From: Petrocella sp024636985
Lineage (GTDB): Bacteria > Bacillota > Clostridia > Lachnospirales > Vallitaleaceae
Length of the DNA stretch: 64,000 nucleotides
Assembly (NCBI GenBank): GCA_024636985.1
Contig: JAGXFY010000092.1
Span: forward strand, 1 to 64,000
Direction: 5' to 3'
The notes beneath the pieces are model-generated. The model was not told the DNA's origin, made no database searches, and saw nothing but the letters and a program-made list of their open reading frames with translations. Each line of letters begins with the position of its first letter. Position 1 is the stretch's first letter. The translations under genes and the position numbers were made by a program. Shown one piece after another: positions 16,862 through 25,567 of this stretch.

Positions 16862-17536
16862 TGGAGACAAGAATTTCTTGAGCCATAAGCCAGAATCAAA
16901 ATCCGAGTTTGGGGTATTTTTCTTATCATAGGAAAAGCCGTTTGATTCAAAATCAAAAATATAATAATCATAGCCATTAATAATGGTTGTATCCTTGTAA
17001 TGACGTACTCTTTTTGCGTTTAAATTATAATTAAGGTGTTGGTGCCCATGGAGAAAATATGAAGGTTTATAGATATCCATAAGCTGATTGAAGACCATAA
17101 ATCCTTGATGACATAAATCATCCCCATCACCGAGGCCTTTAGCGGGAGCATGTGTCAGAAGAATATCAAAACCTTTATGCTTATCAATTTTACGTCTAAG
17201 TTTGCGAACACGTTTGACCATTTCTGCTTCAGAATATTGCATCGGCCCTTTTTTGTATCGCATGGATCCGCCTAGCCCAAGTATACGTATCCCATCAATA
17301 ACAACCAAATCATCTTCGATATTTATGCACCCCATAGGTGGCGTATCCAGGTAACTATGGTCATGATTACCATGAACGTAGTAAAGAGGCTTTCGCATAA
17401 CAGTATTGATAAACTCCATATAGCTGGCCTTTAGATCGCCGGCAGAAAGGATGATATCAATGTTTTCAAAACGCTTTGGGTCAAAAAAATCCCATATGTA
17501 CCTAGATTCTTGATCGGCTACAAGTAATATTTTCAT
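16850..17536 (-). CDS. Metallophosphoesterase
   Basis: A 228-residue calcineurin-like phosphoesterase. Metal ligands are visible in order: LSAGDLK, VHGNHDHSY, LLTHAPAKG and FLHGHQHLN. The first metal motif is changed: the usual DxHG near the N-terminus reads VADQESRY, so D9 remains but the histidine is missing. The start at 17536 follows AGGAAGG; the longer frame to 17605 has no ribosome site. The substrate is unknown. It is transcribed convergently with the BMP gene and divergently from holB, and ends inside the shared terminator. Confidence 0.88.
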   Translation of the reverse strand: MKILLVADQESRYIWDFFDPKRFENIDIILSAGDLKASYMEFINTVMRKPLYYVHGNHDHSYLDTPPMGCINIEDDLVVIDGIRILGLGGSMRYKKGPMQYSEAEMVKRVRKLRRKIDKHKGFDILLTHAPAKGLGDGDDLCHQGFMVFNQLMDIYKPSYFLHGHQHLNYNLNAKRVRHYKDTTIINGYDYYIFDFESNGFSYDKKNTPNSDFDSGLWLKKFLSPKKQ

Positions 17537-17718
17537 AGGGTCTACCTTCCTATTATCATTAATATTGCATAAAACCATTATAGCAGAGGCGGCATGGCTT
17601 AACAACGTGTTGTAGAATATAGACTTAGCCAGAAAAAGAATGGTTATAAACTATGTACATTTGCTTTTAAAAAGGTTGCAATAGTGATATGATAAGACAT
17701 GTCAAAAGGAGACGGCTT

Positions 17719-18711
17719 ATGTATAGATTTGATGAGATAAAAGGTTATGAAGAGGTCATCCAACATTTTCAAAATGCTATAAAACTGAATAAAATATCCC
17801 ATGCCTATATTATAGAAGGTGAAGGCGGTAAGGGCAAGAAAAGATTGGCCAATACCTATGCAAAAGTCATGCAATGTCAGGCTCATGGTATTGAGGCTTG
17901 TGATGCTTGCAGGTCGTGTCACTCATATGACAGTGGCAATCACCCGGATGTCATCCATATTCGTGCCAGCAAGAAGACCGGCATCGGCGTCGATGATATA
18001 CGAGAGCAAGTCAATAAAGACGTCTTTATTAAGCCATATGTGTATGATTATAAGATTTATATCATACACGAAGCAGAGAAAATGACAATACAGGCTCAGA
18101 ACGCCTTGCTTAAAACTTTAGAAGAACCTCCCATTCATGTGAGATTTATTTTATTGGCCACTCACACCCATACTTTCTTATCAACCATCTTGTCAAGGTG
18201 TGTCGTCATTCGTCTTAGAGCTTTAAGTCAAACATGTATTGAAGATTATCTGGAGAAGGACTTAGGTGTTCCGGATTATCAGGCAAAGCTATACGCCTCT
18301 TTTGCAAGAGGAAATATGGGTAGAGCCTTAGCTTTAAGGCATTCTGAAAGCTTTCACGAAATGCGTAAGGATATGATTCAAGTTATGACGGCCCTATCTA
18401 ATAATGATAAAGTAGAGGCTATGGCACAAGTAGAAGTCTTTGAAAAATATAAAGATGAAAAACAGGACTTCCTAGATCTTATGTTAACGTGGCTAAGAGA
18501 TTTGATGGTTATTAAGAGCCTTGGGGATTTGGAACCCTTGATTCATATGGACAATAAGAATCTGTTGTTGAAACAAGTACCCTATTTGTCGTATAATAGG
18601 ATAAGTAGCTTGATTGAAGGTATAGAACAAATCAGAAAATATGATCGATTGCATATCAACTTCACTTTGCTCGTGGAAGTGATGCTGATTCAAGCAATGA
18701 ATTCAAAATAA
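17719..18711 (+). CDS. holB: DNA polymerase III delta-prime subunit
   Basis: A 330-residue clamp-loader subunit that helps load the beta clamp at replication forks. The AAA+ N-terminal domain has the P-loop-like GEGGKGKKRL (residues 34-43), a zinc module with C53, C61, C64, C67, and the sensor region QNALLKTLEEPP followed by FLSTILSRCVVIRL, an SRC motif. The start at 17719 follows AAAGGAG. The following genes ricT and trmN6 have the Bacillus order, which supports the assignment. Confidence 0.95.
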   Translation: MYRFDEIKGYEEVIQHFQNAIKLNKISHAYIIEGEGGKGKKRLANTYAKVMQCQAHGIEACDACRSCHSYDSGNHPDVIHIRASKKTGIGVDDIREQVNKDVFIKPYVYDYKIYIIHEAEKMTIQAQNALLKTLEEPPIHVRFILLATHTHTFLSTILSRCVVIRLRALSQTCIEDYLEKDLGVPDYQAKLYASFARGNMGRALALRHSESFHEMRKDMIQVMTALSNNDKVEAMAQVEVFEKYKDEKQDFLDLMLTWLRDLMVIKSLGDLEPLIHMDNKNLLLKQVPYLSYNRISSLIEGIEQIRKYDRLHINFTLLVEVMLIQAMNSK

Positions 18712-18748
18712 ATCCATTTCATTGGTGAATGAAATTAAAGGAGAAGTT

Positions 18749-19792
18749 ATGATTAAAGTAGTAGGCGTTAGATTTAGAAAAGCCGGCAAGATTTATTATT
18801 TTGACCCGGCATCATTTGATATAAAACCTGGGCAATGTGTTATTGTCGAAACGGTTAGAGGTATCGAGTATGGTCATGTTGTACTTGGTAACAGAGAGAT
18901 AGAAGAAAATGATGTGATTCAACCCCTTAAAAAAGTGATTCGGATGGCGACAACTGAAGACAATCAAACCGAAGCAGAAAACAAGAAAAAAGAACGGGAA
19001 GCTTATGAAATTTGCAATAAAAAAATTCGTAAACATAACCTGGATATGAAGCTTATTGACTGCGAGTATACCTTTGACAACAATAAGCTGTTATTTTATT
19101 TTACTGCAGATGGTCGGATTGATTTCAGAGAACTGGTTAAAGATTTGGCCGCGGTTTTTAAAACACGTATTGAGTTACGTCAAATAGGCGTTAGAGATGA
19201 GACCAAGATGATTGGAAGTATCGGCATCTGTGGTTTAGCTTTATGTTGTCATAGTTTCTTGACAGACTTTCATCCGGTCTCCATAAAAATGGCAAAGGAA
19301 CAAAACCTTTCCCTGAATCCGACTAAGATATCCGGTGTTTGTGGACGTTTAATGTGTTGTTTGAAATATGAAGAAGAAACCTATGAATACTTAAATAAAA
19401 ATTTACCCAATTACGGTGATATAGTTAAAGTTAAAGAAACCGGTCTTATGGGTGAGGTAATTAATACCAACATTATTCGTCAGTTGGTTAAAATCGTGAT
19501 TAGAAAACCGGATGGTGACCCTGAGATCGTGCAGCTTAAGATCGAAGATCTTATAATACAAAAACCAAATCGAAAAAAGGGTCAGGCTCAAATTACAAAA
19601 GAAGAAGAAGATGAACTTAGAAGGTTAGAAGCCCTTGAACGGGAAGAAAAGAAAAAAGAACAAGATAATCAGGAAGGCCAAAAGCAAAAACATGAACAGA
19701 AACATAGACCGAAACGTGGTAAGCCTCAGAACAAAGGTAAGCGCGTGAACAATCCTCAAAAGAAGCCACAGGAAGATAAAAAAAAGAGTTAA
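18749..19792 (+). CDS. ricT: RicT (YaaT), PSP1-domain regulatory protein
   Basis: A 347-residue member of the YaaT family. In Bacillus RicT forms the Ric (Y) complex with RicA and RicF, carries iron-sulfur clusters, and affects RNase Y, sporulation and biofilm formation. The PSP1 core runs to about residue 270 and contains GICGLALCCHSF and SGVCGRLMCCLKYE, the cysteines that hold the clusters. The last 75 residues are a Lys/Gln/Glu-rich low-complexity tail. The start at 18749 follows AAAGGAG. ricA and ricF are not in this window. It is co-transcribed with holB and trmN6 (gaps 37 and 10 bp). Confidence 0.94.
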   Translation: MIKVVGVRFRKAGKIYYFDPASFDIKPGQCVIVETVRGIEYGHVVLGNREIEENDVIQPLKKVIRMATTEDNQTEAENKKKEREAYEICNKKIRKHNLDMKLIDCEYTFDNNKLLFYFTADGRIDFRELVKDLAAVFKTRIELRQIGVRDETKMIGSIGICGLALCCHSFLTDFHPVSIKMAKEQNLSLNPTKISGVCGRLMCCLKYEEETYEYLNKNLPNYGDIVKVKETGLMGEVINTNIIRQLVKIVIRKPDGDPEIVQLKIEDLIIQKPNRKKGQAQITKEEEDELRRLEALEREEKKKEQDNQEGQKQKHEQKHRPKRGKPQNKGKRVNNPQKKPQEDKKKS

Positions 19793-19802
19793 AGGAATTA
19801 AG

Positions 19803-20540
19803 ATGATAGAAGAATTGAAACCCGAAGAGCGTTTAGATGATTTGCATCGCAAAGGTTATAAGATAATACAAAATGAAGCTATGTTTTGTTTTGGAATGGA
19901 TGCTGTTCTACTGGCCGGTTTTTGCAATATAAAAACGACCGATGTGGTATTAGATCTTGGAACCGGTAACGGGATTATACCTTTACTTCTTGAAGGTAGG
20001 TTTGGTCCTAAGCAGATTACCGGTCTGGAGATCCAAGAAGCAAACGTGGATATGGCCAAGCGAAGTATTTTGATGAACCAATTAGACGATAAGATAAAAA
20101 TTATCCATGGTGACATAAAGGAAGCGGAAAATCTGCTTCCTTTATCCAACTATGACGTGGTAACCTGTAACCCGCCCTATATGGATGTGGGGAAAGGTAT
20201 AACCAATGAACATAGTGCTAAAACCATAGCACGACATGAAGTGCTGTGCACCCTTGAAGATGTTATAGCCCAAGCGAGTCGATTGACCAAAGTGGGCGGC
20301 AGATTTTATTTGGTTCACAGACCTCACCGGCTTATTGACATTATAACTTTACTTAGAATCTACAAAATGGAACCTAAACGCTTGAAGATGGTTCATCCAA
20401 AGGTTGGAAGTGAAGCCAATATGGTACTGATTGAATCTGTTAGAGGGGGTAATCCCTTTCTGAAAGTTGAAAAGCCTCTAATCGTATACACATCAGAAGG
20501 TATCTATACCGACGAAATCTATAGCATTTACGGTTATTAG
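19803..20540 (+). CDS. trmN6: tRNA1(Val) (adenine37-N6)-methyltransferase (YabB/TrmN6 family)
   Basis: A 245-residue class I SAM-dependent methyltransferase. LDLGTGNGIIPLLL (about residues 50-63) binds SAM and CNPPYMD is the NPPY catalytic motif of N6-adenine enzymes. The N-terminal ERLDDLHRKGYKIIQN matches YabB-type proteins. It follows ricT closely, as in Bacillus. A full-length family A repeat begins 13 bp after the stop. Confidence 0.92.
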   Translation: MIEELKPEERLDDLHRKGYKIIQNEAMFCFGMDAVLLAGFCNIKTTDVVLDLGTGNGIIPLLLEGRFGPKQITGLEIQEANVDMAKRSILMNQLDDKIKIIHGDIKEAENLLPLSNYDVVTCNPPYMDVGKGITNEHSAKTIARHEVLCTLEDVIAQASRLTKVGGRFYLVHRPHRLIDIITLLRIYKMEPKRLKMVHPKVGSEANMVLIESVRGGNPFLKVEKPLIVYTSEGIYTDEIYSIYGY

Positions 20541-20552
20541 TGCGTTATAATG

Positions 20553-20675
20553 TTGGTTAAGGTGTCAAAACTATATAGTTGAACTTTCACATACAATATA
20601 TAGTTATGAATGTATCAACGTAATCTATATATTGTATGCGAACTTAGTGATACTTAGTTTTGACCCTATAACCAA
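20553..20675. repeat. Family A palindromic repeat, full copy (123 bp)
   Basis: The ends TTGGTTAAGGTGTCAAAACT and AGTTTTGACCCTATAACCAA are inverted. An inner 14-bp perfect inverted repeat, CATACAATATATAG and CTATATATTGTATG, surrounds a 21-bp centre. AATGTTGG occurs at both borders (20549-20556 and 20674-20681), compatible with a target duplication. The element at 60697-60819 is the same length in reverse orientation. Confidence 0.9.
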
Positions 20676-20716
20676 TGTTGGATCAATAAGAAGTTTCAAA
20701 ATGAAAAGAGGTACAT

Positions 20717-21556
20717 ATGGGTATATTATATTTGGTTGCAACGCCAATAGGTAACCTGGAAGACATGAGTTATAGAGCTATTAGAACCCTTAAGGAAGTG
20801 GATTATATTGCGGCGGAAGATACACGACATACTATAAAACTACTGAACCATTATGAGATTCATAAGACAATGACCAGCTATCATGAGCATAACAAGCAGC
20901 AAAAAGGTCCGGATATTCTTAGAGACCTCATTGAAGGCAAAAATATTGCTCTTGTAACGGATGCCGGAACGCCGGGTATATCGGATCCTGGTGAGGATTT
21001 GGTCATTTTATGCCAAGAAGCGGGTATACCGGTTACATCAATCCCAGGACCTGTAGCTTTGATTAATGGATTAATTTTATCGGGTATGGATACGCGACGT
21101 TTTGTATATGAAGGTTTTTTGCCGGTAGGGAAGAAAGAAAGAGCTGAGCGTTTACGGGATCTAACAAATGAGACCAGAACTATGATTTTTTATGAGGCAC
21201 CACATCGACTTAAAGCCTTTTTAAACGAAGTGACAACATTTTTTGGAGGCGACCGAGAGGTTGTCATTACCCGAGAATTGACCAAGAAGTTCGAAGAAGT
21301 ATTAAAATGGACACTTAAAGAAGCCATAGAATATTACAGATCCAATGATCCTAGAGGTGAATACGTTTTAATTGTTGCCGGGTGCCCCCTTGAGCAAGTT
21401 AAATCAAAAGAAAATACCTTATATGAAGCCTTAACTCTGGAGGATCATCTTCAACATTATTTAAATCAAGGCATGAATAAAAAAGATGCGATCAAAGCCA
21501 TCGCAAAAGATAGGGATAAACCTAAAAGGGAAATTTATCAGTATTTTATAGATTAG
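20717..21556 (+). CDS. rsmI: 16S rRNA (cytidine1402-2'-O)-methyltransferase
   Basis: A 279-residue tetrapyrrole-methylase-fold enzyme that 2'-O-methylates C1402 in the ribosomal P site. The N-terminal LYLVATPIGNLEDMSYRAI, then EDTRHT, LVTDAGTPGISDPGE and FYEAPHRL are strongly conserved in RsmI. The start follows AAAAGAGGTACAT. It sits between trmN6 and abrB as in Bacillus, with apbE inserted after it. Confidence 0.96.
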   Translation: MGILYLVATPIGNLEDMSYRAIRTLKEVDYIAAEDTRHTIKLLNHYEIHKTMTSYHEHNKQQKGPDILRDLIEGKNIALVTDAGTPGISDPGEDLVILCQEAGIPVTSIPGPVALINGLILSGMDTRRFVYEGFLPVGKKERAERLRDLTNETRTMIFYEAPHRLKAFLNEVTTFFGGDREVVITRELTKKFEEVLKWTLKEAIEYYRSNDPRGEYVLIVAGCPLEQVKSKENTLYEALTLEDHLQHYLNQGMNKKDAIKAIAKDRDKPKREIYQYFID

Positions 21557-21565
21557 GAGAAAGTG

Positions 21566-22591
21566 ATGTTAAAGAGATTATGCATGCTCATAAGTCTGCT
21601 GTTATTCTTCACCGGCTGTACAGCTAAGGATAACAGTACTTCTGAGTCTATTACAACTTACGCACTGGATACGGTCATAACGATTAACTTATATGATGAG
21701 GGATCAGAAGCTATTTTCACACGTATGACCAATCGGATTAATGAAATAGAAACATTAATGTCAAAGCACATTGCAGGTAGCGAAGTGGACCTCATAAATC
21801 AAAATGCAGGTATAAAACCGGTCGTTGTATCTCAAGACACCTACAAGGTAGTCGAAAGAGCATTGATGTATGCAAAACTCTCAAAAGGGAGTTTTGACCC
21901 TACTATAGGACCCATTGTTGATTTATGGGGTATAGGAACAGAAGAGGCAAGGGTTCCAAGTCGTGACGAGATTACACAAAAGCTAAAATACGTAGATTAT
22001 GAAGCCATTATACTGGATGAGCAAGAAGGATCCGTTTACTTAAGCAAAACAGATATGTCCATTGATTTAGGTGCTATTGCCAAAGGGTTTGTTGCTGATG
22101 AATTGGTACTTATATTAAAAAATGAAGGTATTAGCAAAGCGATTATTAATCTTGGTGGAAATGTATATGCTTATGGTGAAAAAGACAACGGTGACGAATG
22201 GAAAATAGCCATTCAAACACCATATGATCAAAGAAATGTTAATTTTGGATATGTAGAGATTAAAGATAAGACAGTGGTTACATCGGGACCTTATGAACGT
22301 TACTTTGAAGAAGATGGCAAGACCTACCATCATATTTTTGATGCCAACACCGGTTATCCCATTGATGGTGAAACGGTATCAGTGACCATCGTAACTCAAT
22401 CATCTATGGATGCAGATGCACTCTCTACCCTCTTGTTTACAATGAATCAAAAGGACGGTCTAGATCTTATTGAATCTATTGATGGTGTGGAATGCTTATA
22501 CATTGACCAAGATTATGAGATTAGGATGTCTTCCGGATTTGAAGAGATGTTTACACTAACAGATCATACCTATAAGATAGTGGACAACTAA
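21566..22591 (+). CDS. apbE: FAD:protein FMN transferase, lipoprotein
   Basis: A 341-residue exported enzyme that attaches FMN to a threonine of flavoproteins such as NqrC/RnfG subunits. The N-terminus is a lipoprotein signal with lipobox FFTGC. Typical motifs are YALDTVITI, SKGSFDPTIGPIVDLWG, SIDLGAIAKGFVAD, INLGGNVYAYG, and late DADALSTLLF for Mg and FAD binding. The start at 21566 is 7 bp from TAGGAG; a GTG at 21563 is the alternative. It follows rsmI by 9 bp and is probably a later addition to the conserved block. No Rnf or Nqr genes are in the window. Confidence 0.95.
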   Translation: MLKRLCMLISLLLFFTGCTAKDNSTSESITTYALDTVITINLYDEGSEAIFTRMTNRINEIETLMSKHIAGSEVDLINQNAGIKPVVVSQDTYKVVERALMYAKLSKGSFDPTIGPIVDLWGIGTEEARVPSRDEITQKLKYVDYEAIILDEQEGSVYLSKTDMSIDLGAIAKGFVADELVLILKNEGISKAIINLGGNVYAYGEKDNGDEWKIAIQTPYDQRNVNFGYVEIKDKTVVTSGPYERYFEEDGKTYHHIFDANTGYPIDGETVSVTIVTQSSMDADALSTLLFTMNQKDGLDLIESIDGVECLYIDQDYEIRMSSGFEEMFTLTDHTYKIVDN

Positions 22592-22603
22592 AATATGTCG
22601 TTG

Positions 22604-22633
22604 AAAAGGACCGTCAATGACGGTCCTTTATTT
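22604..22633 (+). terminator. Terminator after apbE
   Basis: AAAGGACCGTC-AAT-GACGGTCCTTTA with a following T-rich stretch. Confidence 0.92.
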
Positions 22634-22694
22634 TGAGTTTAGAACACGCTTATGATGTTTTCAAAGTAAGTCAAGTTTGTTCAGATTGCTATGC

Positions 22695-22955
22695 TTAAAC
22701 AATCGTGAAACCTGCAATTTGTGCCATTTTAAGAATCGAATTTTTTGAAATCTTTTTTCCTTCAAATTCAATCAATTCATCCATCTCACCTGTGAAGATA
22801 TCACATGGTGCATACTTCTTCATAAGAAATGAATCATCAATTTGGAAGATCTCAACTGCATCTCTTGCAGAAAGATTAATTTGGGCTCGTAACTCGCAAG
22901 GTATAGTTATACGCCCAAGTGAGTCCACCCTTCTTACAAAACCTGTGGAAATCAT
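22695..22955 (-). CDS. abrB: AbrB-family transition-state regulator
   Basis: An 86-residue DNA-binding protein. The N-terminal swapped-hairpin domain GFVRRVDSLGRITIPCELR followed by ARDAVEIF is very close to Bacillus AbrB/SpoVT-type regulators. The C-terminal 35 residues differ from Bacillus AbrB. The start at 22955 follows AGGGGTGATTTT; the longer frame to 22973 would start inside it. The position next to rsmI is the Bacillus arrangement, here convergent with apbE. Confidence 0.9.
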   Translation of the reverse strand: MISTGFVRRVDSLGRITIPCELRAQINLSARDAVEIFQIDDSFLMKKYAPCDIFTGEMDELIEFEGKKISKNSILKMAQIAGFTIV

Positions 22956-23117
22956 AAAATCACCCCTATTCATATTATTTAATTAACTCTCCAAGAAGTA
23001 TTTTATCAAAATTATTAATAAAAATCAAGTAAAATGTAAAAATAAATCTACAAATGTCTTTACAAAAGAAAAGACAGGAGAAAAGGATAAGAAAATCTGA
23101 AATTGTCAAATTATCAC

Positions 23118-23146
23118 TTTACAGTAATAAAGGATTGTGTTATACT
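23118..23146 (+). promoter_or_regulatory. Sigma-A promoter of the trp operon
   Basis: TTTACA and TATACT with a 17-bp spacer, placing the transcript start near 23153, just before the T-box. The 160 bp between abrB and this promoter show nothing else. Confidence 0.8.
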
Positions 23147-23152
23147 ACATAA

Positions 23153-23427
23153 AACAAATGTAAAAATCAGTGATTGGAAAAAGTATCATATCGTCTATGA
23201 ACTATGTGGTAGACTGGAATTGTCAAGCGAGCCGTCGATTGGTGTGAGGTACGGTACAAGGAAAGTATGAGAATGGTTCCATGAGATGCAGAGTGAAGTT
23301 ACAGTAGCTTGAGCCGGGAACTCCCGTTATAGAGTCAGGATATCGATTTATTCCGTATCTGTTAGACAGTAGATATTATTTGAGTGGTTACGATGGCATT
23401 TCGTCTCAAGACGAGGTGTTTTTTTGT
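23153..23427 (+). promoter_or_regulatory. T-box leader (tRNA-Trp responsive) with terminator
   Basis: Stem I landmarks occur in the right order: the K-turn segment GGAAAAAGTATC, the AG-bulge and apical region GCGAGCCGTCGATTGGTGTG, then the specifier loop GAGAATGGTTCC with TGG (Trp) at 23274-23276. The antiterminator bulge is TGAGTGGTTACGATGG, a diverged form of the usual GGGTGGTACCGCGG that retains TGGT for the tRNA acceptor end. The terminator CATTTCGTC-TCAA-GACGAGGTG plus T-tract lies at 23397-23427. The downstream operon makes tryptophan, which agrees with the specifier. From 23428 to the trpE ribosome site I see nothing further. Confidence 0.88.
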
Positions 23428-23579
23428 TTTTATAGGGGTTTATAAAAACAGTTTACCATGATAATCATATTCTTGGGTGGCATAGCGAAACCAATTCGTC
23501 CCATAGAAGGGAAGGGTTTGTTTTTTTTTAATACTCTGAAAAAGGTCTACTATAGTACAAACAAAATGGAGGATAGAAG

Positions 23580-24971
23580 ATGAACAAGAAAAAACTAATA
23601 ACCTATGAACATATTAAAGCTTGTGATACTGAAACACCGATTACCTTATACTCAAAATATGTTAGAAATGAAATGGGATTTCTTCTTGAAAGTAAGGAAC
23701 AACCCAAAGGTCGCTACTCTTTTATGGCTTGTAATCCGGACAAGGTGATTAAGGCCTATGGCAATAAGGTAGAAATCGCAACAAAAAGTGAAACCATAAC
23801 CTATGAAGGCCGAGCCCTAGATATTGTAAAAAAAGAGATCGATCAGTATGCGGTGGACAATAGGACGGATTTACCTTTTATTGGGGGTGCCGTAGGTTCA
23901 GTCGGGTATGACATGATCAGGCAATATGAAGATCTTCCCAGGCTTAATCCAGATGAGCTTCAAACACCGGACTTGCATCTTATGTTTGTTACTGAAATAT
24001 TAGTCTATGATCATTTTTTTAATCAATTGCATATTGTGGTGTTGGAAGAAGCAACAGAGTCAGGCGCAAAAAAAGCTCAAAGACGCATTGAAGGTATAGA
24101 AGAAAAATTAAAAAGAGAAACTAAGTTGGAAGAGAACAAAACAGAGGAAGAACTGAATTTTGTAAGTAACATTAGTCAAGAAGTCTATGAGAATGCAGTG
24201 ATTAAGGCAAAAGAATATATTTATGAAGGGGATATTTTCCAAGTGGTTTTGTCACAAAGATGGAGTGCTACTTGTACAACATCACCCTTTAAGCTCTACC
24301 GTAAACTAAGGAGAATGAACCCTTCCCCCTATATGTTTTATTTTAACTTTCAGTCTTACTATATCGTTGGATCATCACCTGAAATGTTAGTAGAAATGAA
24401 AGGCAATCATATCAAGAACTGTCCTATTGCCGGTACCAGAAAAAGAGGTATGACACCAACCGAAGATGAAGAACTGGCTAAGGACCTGTTAGAAGATGAT
24501 AAGGAAAGAGCAGAACATAATATGCTTGTAGATCTGGGTCGTAATGATATGGGGAAGATAGCCAAGATTGGTTCTGTAGAAGTGACCAGTTACATGGAAG
24601 TTCAAAAATACTCACATGTCATGCACTTGGTTTCCTTAGTAGAAGGAGAAAAAGATGAAGATAAGGATATGTTTGAAGTTCTTATGAGTTTTCTTCCGGC
24701 AGGTACATTATCAGGTGCACCTAAGATAAGGGCAATGGAGATTATTGAAGAGCTTGAAGAAACTAAACGTGGTATATATGGTGGTGCTGTTGGTTATTTT
24801 GGATATAACAAGAACATGGACATGTGTATTGCCATTCGAACCATGGTTATCAAAGACAATAAAGTATACATTCAAGCGGGCGCCGGTATTGTAGCGGATT
24901 CAGATCCGACCAAGGAATATGAGGAAACTAGAAACAAAGCCGAGGCTCAAATCAGAGCCATACATGCATAG
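23580..24971 (+). CDS. trpE: Anthranilate synthase component I
   Basis: Converts chorismate to anthranilate using ammonia delivered by TrpG. It has 463 residues. Typical chorismate-binding motifs are present: GDIFQVVLSQRW, NPSPYMFYF, CPIAGTRKRG, AEHNMLVDLGRND and FLPAGTLSGAPKIRAMEII, with GAGIVADSDP near the end. The ATG follows GGAGGATAGAAG. It is first in trpEGDCFBA, which is controlled by the Trp T-box 150 bp upstream. No obvious Trp-feedback LLES motif is visible near the N-terminus, where the sequence reads LLESKEQPKGRYS, a recognisable variant. Confidence 0.96.
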   Translation: MNKKKLITYEHIKACDTETPITLYSKYVRNEMGFLLESKEQPKGRYSFMACNPDKVIKAYGNKVEIATKSETITYEGRALDIVKKEIDQYAVDNRTDLPFIGGAVGSVGYDMIRQYEDLPRLNPDELQTPDLHLMFVTEILVYDHFFNQLHIVVLEEATESGAKKAQRRIEGIEEKLKRETKLEENKTEEELNFVSNISQEVYENAVIKAKEYIYEGDIFQVVLSQRWSATCTTSPFKLYRKLRRMNPSPYMFYFNFQSYYIVGSSPEMLVEMKGNHIKNCPIAGTRKRGMTPTEDEELAKDLLEDDKERAEHNMLVDLGRNDMGKIAKIGSVEVTSYMEVQKYSHVMHLVSLVEGEKDEDKDMFEVLMSFLPAGTLSGAPKIRAMEIIEELEETKRGIYGGAVGYFGYNKNMDMCIAIRTMVIKDNKVYIQAGAGIVADSDPTKEYEETRNKAEAQIRAIHA

Positions 24972-24986
24972 GAAAGGGAGGCATCT

Positions 24987-25565
24987 ATGATTGTACTCAT
25001 TGATAATTATGACTCATTTACATATAACCTTTATCAGTTTGTAGGAGCCTATGAAAAAGATATACGGGTTATTCGAAACGACAAAATAACTGTAGAAGAA
25101 TTGCTCAAATTAAATCCGGATAAAATCATCTTATCTCCCGGTCCCAAGTCACCGGATGATGCAGGGCATTGTCTTGATATTATAAGGAAGGTATCCGGTA
25201 GGATTCCCATACTTGGCGTATGTTTGGGCCATCAATGCATTGGACAGGCCTTTGGCGGTCAGGTTATACATGCAAAAGAACTTTATCACGGTAAGTGTTC
25301 TAAGATATCCTTAGTCAAGAATGACTTGTTTCGTGACATGGATTTAAATCTAGAGGTTGCAAGGTACCATTCTTTAGTTGTTGAATATGCAACCTTGCCA
25401 GACTGTTTTGATGTTTTGGCAATGACCGACGAAGGTGAGATTATGGCCATGAAACATAAGAGCCATAGTACATATGGCCTTCAGTTTCATCCTGAATCAA
25501 TATTGACACCAAATGGCAAAAAAATTATTGAAAACTTTGTAAATATGGCATGCGAGGAGGTATAA
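24987..25565 (+). CDS. trpG: Anthranilate synthase component II (glutamine amidotransferase)
   Basis: A 192-residue class I glutaminase that supplies ammonia to TrpE. The N-terminal LIDNYDSFTYNLYQ, the oxyanion strand LSPGPKSP, the nucleophile elbow GVCLGHQCIGQ, and the C-terminal LQFHPESI (catalytic His/Glu) are all intact. It could also serve aminodeoxychorismate synthase, as in Bacillus, since no separate pabA is visible here. It starts 15 bp after trpE. Confidence 0.95.
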   Translation: MIVLIDNYDSFTYNLYQFVGAYEKDIRVIRNDKITVEELLKLNPDKIILSPGPKSPDDAGHCLDIIRKVSGRIPILGVCLGHQCIGQAFGGQVIHAKELYHGKCSKISLVKNDLFRDMDLNLEVARYHSLVVEYATLPDCFDVLAMTDEGEIMAMKHKSHSTYGLQFHPESILTPNGKKIIENFVNMACEEV

Positions 25566-25567
25566 GT

